From positions 744,001-808,000 of the forward strand of contig NZ_JBKINJ010000002.1 in NCBI RefSeq assembly GCF_046602855.1: a stretch of DNA of 64,000 nucleotides, in the 5' to 3' direction. A program made the translations under genes and the position numbers. This DNA comes from Gracilimonas sp046602855 (GTDB taxonomy: Bacteria > Bacteroidota > Rhodothermia > Balneolales > Balneolaceae). Shown piece after piece: positions 18,765 to 25,896 of this stretch (its first letter is position 1; each line of letters opens with the position of its first letter). The notes below the pieces were generated by a model, which saw nothing but the letters and a program-made list of their open reading frames with translations, was not told where the DNA came from and did not search any database.

Positions 18765-19065
18765 ATTAAGAGCTATATCATGCCTTGAGATCCCTCGTGT
18801 TAGACATTATCACTATTAGGAACTTGGTACACACTCGGGATGACAACTTCTTTTAAGAACCATTCCCGATGGTTGTCATCCTGAGCGCTGTTATAGTAAC
18901 AAAGGATTTAATGATGATCGCGAAGGATCTCAACTTATTTTTGGACTTAGATGTATGATCTTGTTTGAGACTCTTGATGTTCAATAAGTTTCTTCAAAAA
19001 TATAATAATAGGTCCAGTGTGACAACGTCGTAGTTTTTAACCAATAGGCAGTAAAAAATGAAAGA
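18765..19065. other. 300-base copZ-copA spacer
   Basis: Apart from the palindromic element at 18785-18933 no gene is seen. The part from 18934 to 19065 should hold the copA promoter; no box was recognised with confidence. Confidence 0.5.
18785..18933. repeat. Palindromic MITE-like element between copZ and copA
   Basis: About 149 bp with two pairs of inverted arms. Outer arms: TTGAGATCCCTCG (18785-18797) against CGAAGGATCTCAA (18921-18933), 12 of 13 paired. Inner arms: GGATGACAAC (18838-18847) against GTTGTCATCC (18872-18881), perfect. The inner arms extend into ACTCGGG and CTGAGCG. The words GTCATCCTGAGCG and CGAAGGATCTCA recur, from general knowledge, in intergenic palindromes of many bacterial genomes. 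There is no transposase inside, so it is a non-autonomous or RNA-level element. Confidence 0.8.
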
Positions 19066-21342
19066 ATGAAACCCATGAAAAAAACCACGTTTCAAATTGA
19101 TGGCATGCATTGTGCCGGTTGTGTGAATGCCGTAGATAAACAACTGGAAGCCCTGGAGGGAGTGGAGTCTGCACAGGTGAATCTCGCTACGGAATCTGCT
19201 ACGGTTGAATATGAGGGAGATATCTCTATAGAGACTTTTGATGAGGCCGTCACCAAAGCCGGATTCACACTGGTTCGTCAGCAATCAGAAGAAACCGAAG
19301 ATAAAGCCCAACAGGCTGAGCAACGGGAGCAAAAGAAACTGGATACAGCACGCAGAAACATGGTGTGGTCCTGGATCCCGACTATCATCATGTTGGCATG
19401 GATGCTACCGATGTGGATCGCCGATTATATGTTATTTGGTATGATCGGTATGGAAGCCGGAATGATCCTGTTGTCAGGTTATGCCATTTTTGTACCGGGA
19501 TGGGAAACTCTGAAGAGTGCCTGGCGGTCAACCAAGAACCTAAGCCCGAATATGGATGTTCTTATCGCAATGGGTTCTCTTGCAGCTTTGTCTACAGGGT
19601 TTGTGAAGCTGTTACATGCATTCGGGATCGGGCCTGATTTCCACAGCTTTGCCATGATAGGCGGTATGATCATGGCCTTCCACCTCACCGGCCGATACAT
19701 TGAGACGAAAGCCAAGGGGAGTGCCTCGCAGGCCATCAGAAAATTACTGACCCTGGGTGCCAAGGAAGCCTCCGTTATAAGAGATGGGGAAGAGGTGAAG
19801 ATCCCTGTGAACCAATTGAATATCGGGGATGTGATGCTTGTTCGCCCCGGAGAAAAGATCCCTACGGATGGTGAGGTTTTAGAGGGAGAGAGCAGCGTGG
19901 ATGAATCCATAGCGACAGGCGAATCCATGCCGGTGGAGAAAACCGAAGGTGATGAGGTGATCGGGGCGACCCTGAATACCAATGGTGTGCTTAAAGTTAA
20001 AGCGACCAAGATCGGTAAGGATACCTTTCTGAATCAGGTGATCAAAATGGTGGAAGAAGCTCAGGGCTCCAGGATCCCGATACAGGATTTTGCCGACCGG
20101 GTGACCAACGTCTTTGTACCGGTGGTACTGTTGCTGGCCCTCTCAACTCTAACAGCCTGGCTGGTCTTTCCGGACTTTTTCGGTGGTTTGGTGATCTGGG
20201 CGTCTGATTTCATTCCGTGGGTAAATCCTGATCTTGGTTCCACAGCCCTGGCTTTTTATGCGATGATCGCGGTGCTGGTAATTGCCTGTCCGTGTGCGCT
20301 GGGACTGGCCACGCCGACAGCACTTATGGTCGGCTCAGGACTTGGAGCTGAAAATGGCATCTTGATTCGTAAGGGAGAAGCCATACAGCGAATGAAAGAT
20401 GTAGATACCATTGTGTTGGATAAAACAGGAACTATCACCAAGGGGAAGCCCGAAGTGACCAATGTGATCACATTTGGGGATATGAGCGAGAACGAGCTGC
20501 TTAATCTGGCTGCCTCTGTTGAAAACAACTCAGAGCATCCGCTGGCCCGGGCTGTGGTGAATGCAGCTTCAGAAGGAAGTATGGAGCTAAAGAAATCGAT
20601 CGGCTTTGAAAGTATTACCGGAAAAGGAGTGAAAGCCATAATTGGTGAGGGAGCCATTGGAGTGGGAACGGCATCACTGATGGAAGAACTGGGTGCAGAG
20701 ATCACCGATGAGAGAGCCCGGCAAAAACAACAACTTGAAGAAGAGGCCAAAACAGCCGTTTATGTATGCCGATCCGGAGATCTGCTGGGCATTCTGGGTA
20801 TCGCCGATGAAGTAAAGTCAGACAGCCTGGAGGCTATTAGCGAATTTCGAAAGCTGGGATTAAAAACGATCATGCTGACGGGTGATAATGCCAAAACCGG
20901 TCGAGCCATCGCCGAAAAGGTCGGTATTGATGAAGTGATCGCTGAGGTATTGCCGGATCAGAAATCAGATGAGATCCGGAAACTGCAGCAGTCAGGTAAA
21001 GTGGTAGCCATGGTTGGCGATGGCATCAACGATGCCCCGGCGCTGACCCTGGCAGATGTGGGCATTGCCATCGGAACGGGAACGGATGTGGCCATAGAAT
21101 CAGGCGATATCGTACTCGTAAAAGGCGATCTACCAGGTGTATTGCGGGCGATCAATCTCAGCAAGGCTACCTTTACCAAGATCAAGCAAAACCTCTTCTG
21201 GGCCTTTTTCTACAATCTGATCATGATACCCCTGGCCGTGGTGGGTATGCTGCATCCCTTACTGGCTGAGGCAGCCATGGCCTTTAGTTCTATTAACGTG
21301 GTGCTCAACTCCAAGCGATTGGGGAAGGCGGAGCTGGATTGA
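19066..21342 (+). CDS. copA: Cu(I)-exporting P1B-type ATPase
   Basis: 758 residues. One N-terminal HMA domain with GMHCAGC (about residues 13-19), then eight membrane helices. All catalytic signatures are present: TGES in the actuator domain, CPC in helix 6 (CPCALGLATP), phosphorylation site DKTGT, SEHP of the nucleotide domain, GDGINDAP hinge, and the helix 7/8 copper-site residues YN and MAFSS. This set is typical of P1B-1 Cu(I) exporters. With the CopZ-like gene upstream and the DUF411 gene downstream it forms a copper-detoxification locus. No CueR- or CsoR-like regulator is nearby. Confidence 0.95.
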   Translation: MKPMKKTTFQIDGMHCAGCVNAVDKQLEALEGVESAQVNLATESATVEYEGDISIETFDEAVTKAGFTLVRQQSEETEDKAQQAEQREQKKLDTARRNMVWSWIPTIIMLAWMLPMWIADYMLFGMIGMEAGMILLSGYAIFVPGWETLKSAWRSTKNLSPNMDVLIAMGSLAALSTGFVKLLHAFGIGPDFHSFAMIGGMIMAFHLTGRYIETKAKGSASQAIRKLLTLGAKEASVIRDGEEVKIPVNQLNIGDVMLVRPGEKIPTDGEVLEGESSVDESIATGESMPVEKTEGDEVIGATLNTNGVLKVKATKIGKDTFLNQVIKMVEEAQGSRIPIQDFADRVTNVFVPVVLLLALSTLTAWLVFPDFFGGLVIWASDFIPWVNPDLGSTALAFYAMIAVLVIACPCALGLATPTALMVGSGLGAENGILIRKGEAIQRMKDVDTIVLDKTGTITKGKPEVTNVITFGDMSENELLNLAASVENNSEHPLARAVVNAASEGSMELKKSIGFESITGKGVKAIIGEGAIGVGTASLMEELGAEITDERARQKQQLEEEAKTAVYVCRSGDLLGILGIADEVKSDSLEAISEFRKLGLKTIMLTGDNAKTGRAIAEKVGIDEVIAEVLPDQKSDEIRKLQQSGKVVAMVGDGINDAPALTLADVGIAIGTGTDVAIESGDIVLVKGDLPGVLRAINLSKATFTKIKQNLFWAFFYNLIMIPLAVVGMLHPLLAEAAMAFSSINVVLNSKRLGKAELD

Positions 21343-21702
21343 ACATAGAGAATGATTTTAATCAATCGTCAGATCACTTCGTAGCAAAAGAAAAAAGGCA
21401 GGCATTTTTCAGTGGTCGGACGATTTTCGGTCTTCATCTGACGACTTTAAGTTCGTCTGATGAATGAATAGGCTTGGTAATCATACCTATGAATGATCTG
21501 TAATCGTTGTACTCGTTCCGGTGCTCCGCTCCGGAATGAAAGATTGAGGCTCCGCCTCATGCTATCCAATTCCAGTCTAACTTTCCACCCATACCGAACG
21601 AAAACCACCCTAACAAACTTTCATAATTCAGAATAAAACAAATTTCCTGTAAGAAGGTTATCTTTATCGAAATCCTATTCAAAAATTTTATTTATTAGAG
21701 CT
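21343..21702. other. 360-base spacer with three hairpins, no gene
   Basis: No coding potential is seen. It contains TTCATCtGACGA/TCGTCtGATGAA (21433-21444 with 21453-21464, one mismatch), TTCCGG/CCGGAA (21516-21521 with 21531-21536) and GAGGC-TCC-GCCTC (21546-21558). The last two sit side by side and resemble short palindromic intergenic repeats of the form GAGGCGGAGCCTC found in many genomes. A candidate -7 box for the next gene is at 21659. Confidence 0.6.
21659..21666 (+). promoter_or_regulatory. Candidate -7 element TATCTTTA upstream of the DUF411 gene
   Basis: One mismatch to TAnnTTTG, 36 bases before the ATG at 21703. Confidence 0.4.
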
Positions 21703-22182
21703 ATGAGTAATAACAAGATCCTGATCCTAGGTTTACTGATAACTGCCGGTGTAGCCGCCTTTTTATTCTGGCCGGGTAATGATTCACCCAGCGACCTGTT
21801 TAAAAGCGGAACTGAAGTGGTCATGTATAAGAATGAAGGTTGCCAGTGCTGTACAAAATGGGGTGATCACATGTATGAAGGTGATTTTGCCGTGGAAGAA
21901 GTTCCGGTTCCTGTACTGATGCAAGTGAAGCGCGACAACGGAATTACCCGAGAGCTTGCATCCTGTCATACAGCCATCGTGGAAGGATATGTGGTGGAAG
22001 GTCACGTACCGAGAGCTGATGTAGAGCGTATGCTTAGAGAAAAACCTGATGCTGTGGGACTGGCAGTGCCGGGAATGCCGATCGGGTCACCTGGAATGGA
22101 AACACCGGGGCGTACTCCGGAAAGCTATGATGTACTTCTGGTTCATAACGACGGGTCAACCAGTGTTTATTCCTCTTACTAA
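21703..22182 (+). CDS. DUF411 domain protein, copper-associated
   Basis: 159 residues. An N-terminal helix (about 5-23) is a signal anchor or uncleaved signal. The DUF411 signature follows: KNEGCQCCTKW (cysteines at about 46, 48, 49), then SCHTA and GYVVEGHVP, all potential Cu ligands. Family members are periplasmic metal-binding proteins found in copper and other metal resistance loci. The tail is rich in Gly, Pro and Met (VPGMPIGSPGMETPG), also compatible with Cu binding. Placement behind copA supports a role in copper homeostasis; the exact role is unproven. Confidence 0.88.
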   Translation: MSNNKILILGLLITAGVAAFLFWPGNDSPSDLFKSGTEVVMYKNEGCQCCTKWGDHMYEGDFAVEEVPVPVLMQVKRDNGITRELASCHTAIVEGYVVEGHVPRADVERMLREKPDAVGLAVPGMPIGSPGMETPGRTPESYDVLLVHNDGSTSVYSSY

Positions 22183-22240
22183 GCTAACCAATGCGATCCT
22201 AAATTAGGAAAACAGGTACTAGTTTTAGAGACTTTTTTGC

Positions 22241-22270
22241 AAGCCCTTACAGAGCGTAGGGGCTTTTTTT
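22241..22270 (+). terminator. Terminator of the DUF411 gene
   Basis: AAGCCCTTAC (22241-22250) pairs with GTAGGGGCTT (22256-22265) apart from one wobble, followed by a seven-T run. Confidence 0.88.
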
Positions 22271-22372
22271 ATGGGTCGATATATTTTTATGCAGCTTTAA
22301 TTGAATTTATTACCGAAACAAAGTATCCTAAATCGGGTTATATAAAGAAATCAGAATAAAATTCGGAGTATC

Positions 22373-22576
22373 ATGAAAGAAACAATAGGAAGAATACTGG
22401 CCATAGGGGGTGTTTTGGGTATCGTTTATTACGGATGGCAATACTACGAAGAGTCGGACTCATTTGAAGCTTTTGGGGCGGATATTGCCGTAAGTACAGG
22501 TGACTATGTCCCCATTATCATTTCTGCGGTGGTCATGTTGGTCGGAATTGTTATTACCAAGCTTAACTTCAAATGA
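22373..22576 (+). CDS. Small two-helix membrane protein
   Basis: 67 residues with helices at about 6-22 and 46-63 separated by an acidic loop. The start codon is ATG after GGAGTATC. It is not a recognised family. It stands between the DUF411 terminator and a convergent SDR gene, so it is likely monocistronic. The box TATCCTAA about 42 bases upstream is a weak promoter candidate. Confidence 0.55.
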   Translation: MKETIGRILAIGGVLGIVYYGWQYYEESDSFEAFGADIAVSTGDYVPIIISAVVMLVGIVITKLNFK

Positions 22577-22591
22577 AGTTGCCGATACCAC

Positions 22592-23455
22592 TTAAACACA
22601 GCACAGTTTTTCACTGATATCCCAGAGTTTTTTGGCTGCTTTAGGATCTCGCGCAATAGAAGAAGGTGTCGCTACTTTTTTATTTCTGAAATAGGCTCCA
22701 TTGGTGTTTTCAACCTCAGGTGAGGTAGCCAGGTATATGGACGTTTCTGCTCCTTTTTTCGGTGAAACGAAAAACGGTTTACCAATGGTGAATAACGTTT
22801 TCATGATCCAGCTACCACTTTGTGCAAAATTGGATGCCACCACGCCGGGATGCAGGCAATTGGCGGTTACATTGGTATCCACAAGGCGATTGGCGAGCTC
22901 TTTGGTAAACAGAATGTTGTACAACTTGGAATTGCCATAAGCTTTCCAGGGGGAGTAATTTTCCCGAAGCTGAATGTTCTCGGGATCAAAGGTTCCGGCA
23001 CGATGTGCTTCAGAAGCAACGCTGATGATCCGGCCACTGTCAGCTGCTTTGACCTTGTCGAGGAGTAACTTGGTGAATAAGAAATAACCGATGTGATTGA
23101 CGGCAAAGGTCTTTTCAAGTCCGTCTACGGTTTCTTCTTTTTCTGAGGCTAAAAAACCATGGTTGTTGATAAGGACATCGATCTTTTCATAATGCTCGTT
23201 GATCTTTTCAGCTGCCTGATGGATCTCAGCCTGTATGGAAAAGTCGCATAGAACGATCTCTATACCCGAGTTACCGGTTTCTTCAATGATCTCTTTTCGG
23301 GCTGATTCCGCCTTATCCTCGTTCCGGCAGACCATAACGAGAAAAGCTCCTTTTTGTGCAAGAGCTTTGGTGGTCTCATAACCAATTCCGGAGTTTGCAC
23401 CGGTGATGACCACCAGTTTGTTGTGCATCAGATCGCTTTTCGAATGTTTATTCAT
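22592..23455 (-). CDS. SDR family oxidoreductase, retinol-dehydrogenase-like
   Basis: 287 residues. Classical short-chain dehydrogenase: cofactor motif TGANSGIG at 18-25, NNHG at 97-100 (the NNAG position), catalytic Ser about 146-148 and YGNSK with Tyr173 and Lys177. The arginine in VCRNEDKAE after the second strand favours NADP(H). Long C-terminal segment and PWKAYGNSKL match the retinol dehydrogenase/WW-domain oxidoreductase-like group. Substrate unknown. The gene is isolated and convergent with the small membrane protein. Confidence 0.9.
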   Translation of the reverse strand: MNKHSKSDLMHNKLVVITGANSGIGYETTKALAQKGAFLVMVCRNEDKAESARKEIIEETGNSGIEIVLCDFSIQAEIHQAAEKINEHYEKIDVLINNHGFLASEKEETVDGLEKTFAVNHIGYFLFTKLLLDKVKAADSGRIISVASEAHRAGTFDPENIQLRENYSPWKAYGNSKLYNILFTKELANRLVDTNVTANCLHPGVVASNFAQSGSWIMKTLFTIGKPFFVSPKKGAETSIYLATSPEVENTNGAYFRNKKVATPSSIARDPKAAKKLWDISEKLCCV

Positions 23456-23525
23456 TTAAGGCAATTAAGTGCTTTTGGTTTGAAATGTGAACTTTTCTAA
23501 CGGTTTTCATAAGTCTCAAATTCCG

Positions 23526-23533
23526 TATCTTTA
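23526..23533 (+). promoter_or_regulatory. Candidate -7 element TATCTTTA upstream of the GroES-like gene
   Basis: One mismatch to TAnnTTTG, 20 bases before the ATG at 23554; a TTTTC lies 17 bases upstream of it. Confidence 0.4.
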
Positions 23534-23553
23534 ATCAAAAATTTTGTAGTGAC

Positions 23554-23925
23554 ATGATACAGGAATATCTGAACTCAATTGAGAAATTTGTTGTGGTTGG
23601 AGACCGTGTTCTTATCAAACCACGTGATATGGAAACACATACGCGAAGCGGTCTTGTTCTTCCGGCTTCCGTGAAGGAAAAAGAGGAGATCCAAAGCGGT
23701 TACATCCTTAAAACAGGGCCCGGTTATCCGATTCCCAACACTGATATTGAAGAAACATGGAAAGGCAGCACCGATACAAAATACATTGGTATGCAGGCGG
23801 TGGAGGGTGATTTAGCCATCTTCCTGAAAAAGCAAGCACATGAAATTGAATTTGAAAACGAAACGTATCTGATCGTACCACATGCAGCGATCCTGCTTTT
23901 GATCAGAGACGACCAACTGACTTAA
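23554..23925 (+). CDS. GroES-like co-chaperonin family protein
   Basis: 123 residues, longer than the usual 95-residue GroES. The N-terminal GDRVLIKPRDMETHTRSGLVLP matches the conserved first strands and mobile-loop region, and the C-terminal IVPHAAILLLIRDD matches the last strands. An insertion of about 25 residues around PGYPIPNTDIEETWKGSTD replaces the normal roof loop. There is no groEL next to it, so it may not be the housekeeping partner of GroEL. It abuts the YitT gene with no spacing, implying cotranscription. Function is uncertain. Confidence 0.75.
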   Translation: MIQEYLNSIEKFVVVGDRVLIKPRDMETHTRSGLVLPASVKEKEEIQSGYILKTGPGYPIPNTDIEETWKGSTDTKYIGMQAVEGDLAIFLKKQAHEIEFENETYLIVPHAAILLLIRDDQLT

Positions 23926-24600
23926 ATGAACACTGATAAAGAAAACGAGATCACGAATAGGGAAACACTAGTAGAAGAAGAGCAAGGAAAGAAGGCTGAG
24001 GGTATAGACAAGCACTCGGTAGTGGATGATATTCAGGGTATCATCATTGGTTCGCTGTTGGCAGCATTCGGTATTGCGATCTTTTCGCACATGAATTTCC
24101 TGATAGGCGGAACCGCCGGCGTGGCCTTTTTGACGCAATACACCACTTCGCTGACTTTCGGTCCCATTTTCTTTGTGATCAACCTGCCGTTCTATGTATT
24201 GGCCATTAAAAAACTAGGGTGGGATTTTACGATCAAGACCTTCATTGCGGTTTCTGGAGTTTCTTTCCTGACCGAATTCATTCCAACGATATTTGAATTT
24301 GGTGAGATTAACCCTTGGTTTGCAGCCATTTTTGGAGGCTTCCTGATCGGGAGTGGTTTGCTGATGCTTTTCCGGCATAAAGCAAGTCTTGGTGGACTGA
24401 ATATCCTTTCTATTTATGTACAGGAGTACTTTCAGATCAGTGCCGGGAAGTTTCAGATGGTAGCTGATACACTGATCATTCTGGCTGCTTTCTTTGTGGT
24501 TGACTGGAAAGCACTTGCCTTTTCCGTACTTGCTGCCGTAGCCCTTAATATCATCCTTGCTATAAACCACAAACCCGGACGATATAGAGGTATGAGCTGA
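23926..24600 (+). CDS. YitT family membrane protein
   Basis: 224 residues; five to six membrane helices after a charged cytoplasmic N-terminus of about 35 residues. The DUF161 signature appears as GGTAGVAFL and GLLMLFRHKASLGGLNILS. Most YitT proteins have a C-terminal DUF2179 domain; this one stops after the membrane part, so it is a short form. It follows the GroES-like gene directly (stop TAA, next base is the ATG). Family function is poorly known. Confidence 0.82.
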   Translation: MNTDKENEITNRETLVEEEQGKKAEGIDKHSVVDDIQGIIIGSLLAAFGIAIFSHMNFLIGGTAGVAFLTQYTTSLTFGPIFFVINLPFYVLAIKKLGWDFTIKTFIAVSGVSFLTEFIPTIFEFGEINPWFAAIFGGFLIGSGLLMLFRHKASLGGLNILSIYVQEYFQISAGKFQMVADTLIILAAFFVVDWKALAFSVLAAVALNIILAINHKPGRYRGMS

Positions 24601-24741
24601 GTTATTGGTGATACTCAGACTTGGCCTCAAGCCTGACGCTCTGCGTTGGCAGAAGATGACCACCAGGAAAGTCCGGGGAATGAAAACTGAAATATTTTTC
24701 GTTAATTGCACCGTATAGAACCACAATTAAACGAATCTCCT

Positions 24742-25650
24742 ATGAATCGACGTGAATTTCTGCTTAAGTCAGCCCTAATGAGTGCTGCAGCTACTCTTCC
24801 TTTTCATAAACTGCTGGCTTTTGGACAAAACAGCCCTTTTGCAACTCTAAGGGGAAACGTAGGAACCTTTATTGGGCGAGGCGGAACCATCGGATGGTTG
24901 GTTAACGAGGAAGGTATCATCGTTGTAGATTCACAGTTTCCGGAATCAGCTCAGAATTGTATATCAGGACTTGAAGAGATGAAAGATGTGGCTTTTGATA
25001 TGCTAGTCAATACACATCACCATGGTGATCATACCGCAGGTAATCCTGCTTTTGAAGGAAAGGTGACCCGTATTGTAGCACATAAGAACGTTCCTGATCT
25101 GCAAAAAGCAGCAGCTGAAAGAAATGGTCAGGAGGCGGTTGATGCCCAGGTTTACCCGGATACAATCTATGAAACATCCTGGTCTGAAGGTATTGGTGAT
25201 GAGACCGTTCACCTGAAACACTATGGACCGGCCCATACCGGTGGAGATTCCGTGGTGTATTTTGAGAAAGCCAATGTAGCTCATATGGGTGATCTCATGT
25301 TCAACCGAGCACATCCTTTCATCGATAGGGCTTCAGGCGCTTCCATTTCTAACTGGATCACTACCCTTGAAACCGTGGCCGATGAACTGCCTAGGGATGC
25401 AATATATATCTTTGGACACGGAAATTCTGATTATGGGATCACAGGTTCAAGGAATGAACTTAAGGTAAAGAGGGACTTTTTAACAGCTCTGATCGAATAC
25501 ACTCAAAATGGAATTGAGGCCGGAAGAACAAAAGAAGAGCTGGCAGATATTGAAACTTTGGATGGGTTTGAGGAATTTAAGGCTCCCGGCTGGAGATTGC
25601 CTTTAAGTGCTAACGTACAGGTTGCTTATGATGAACTCACGCAAGACTAA
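24742..25650 (+). CDS. Tat-exported MBL-fold metallo-hydrolase
   Basis: 302 residues from ATG 24742; a TTG 12 codons upstream is rejected because it would precede the signal peptide. The N-terminus has a twin-arginine motif (NRREFLLKS) and a hydrophobic stretch. The metallo-beta-lactamase ligands are NTHHHGDH, later GPAHTGGD, AHMGDLMF and FGHGNSD. This pattern is close to the quinoprotein relay system/SoxH-like group; export via Tat suggests folding with metal in the cytoplasm. Substrate is unknown. It overlaps the small zinc-ribbon gene downstream. Confidence 0.9.
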   Translation: MNRREFLLKSALMSAAATLPFHKLLAFGQNSPFATLRGNVGTFIGRGGTIGWLVNEEGIIVVDSQFPESAQNCISGLEEMKDVAFDMLVNTHHHGDHTAGNPAFEGKVTRIVAHKNVPDLQKAAAERNGQEAVDAQVYPDTIYETSWSEGIGDETVHLKHYGPAHTGGDSVVYFEKANVAHMGDLMFNRAHPFIDRASGASISNWITTLETVADELPRDAIYIFGHGNSDYGITGSRNELKVKRDFLTALIEYTQNGIEAGRTKEELADIETLDGFEEFKAPGWRLPLSANVQVAYDELTQD

Positions 25651-25807
25651 AGCTCAGGAAGAAACTCAGCAAGCAGGATCAGCTAAAAGAAGATGCCTGT
25701 TTTGTGGGCAGGAAGCAGAATTGATCTGGGTGCATGGTCACGGGCAATGTGCGGCTTGTGGAACCAATGCAGAAGAGTGCTGCCGTGGTGAACAATGTAG
25801 AAATTAA
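25628..25807 (+). CDS. Small zinc-ribbon protein overlapping the MBL gene
   Basis: 59 residues from ATG 25628 (ATG 25631 is also possible), overlapping the upstream gene by 23 bases in another frame. Seven cysteines and two histidines in the last 35 residues (CLFC, HGHGQCAACG, ECC, EQC) suggest one or two zinc sites. The overlap indicates translational coupling with the Tat-exported hydrolase. No named family recognised; coding is supported by the dense cysteine pattern. Confidence 0.65.
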   Translation: MMNSRKTKAQEETQQAGSAKRRCLFCGQEAELIWVHGHGQCAACGTNAEECCRGEQCRN

Positions 25808-25886
25808 GTGTTACCGTGCTTAAGTGTTATGGTGTAGGGCATGTAATACTATCCTAACACCGTAACACTTAGGCACTTAAACACGG
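25804..25886. repeat. Long imperfect palindrome between convergent genes
   Basis: Words TTAAGTGTTA, CCGTG and GGTGTAGG on the left reappear inverted on the right (CCTAACACCGTAACACTTA, CACTTAAACACGG). The best pairing joins 25821-25838 to 25853-25870 with one base bulge and one wobble; the outer CCGTGcTTAAGTG can pair with CACTTAAaCACGG in a second register. It overlaps the zinc-ribbon stop codon and faces the tamB stop, so it may serve as a two-way terminator. Confidence 0.75.
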
Positions 25887-25896
25887 ATAACACTGA

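Noticed and set aside
24640..24685. CAGGAAAGTCCGGGGA resembles the conserved 5' segment of RNase P RNA
   Set aside because: The matching 3' elements and enough length between genes are missing; the spacer is only about 140 bases. Chance similarity.
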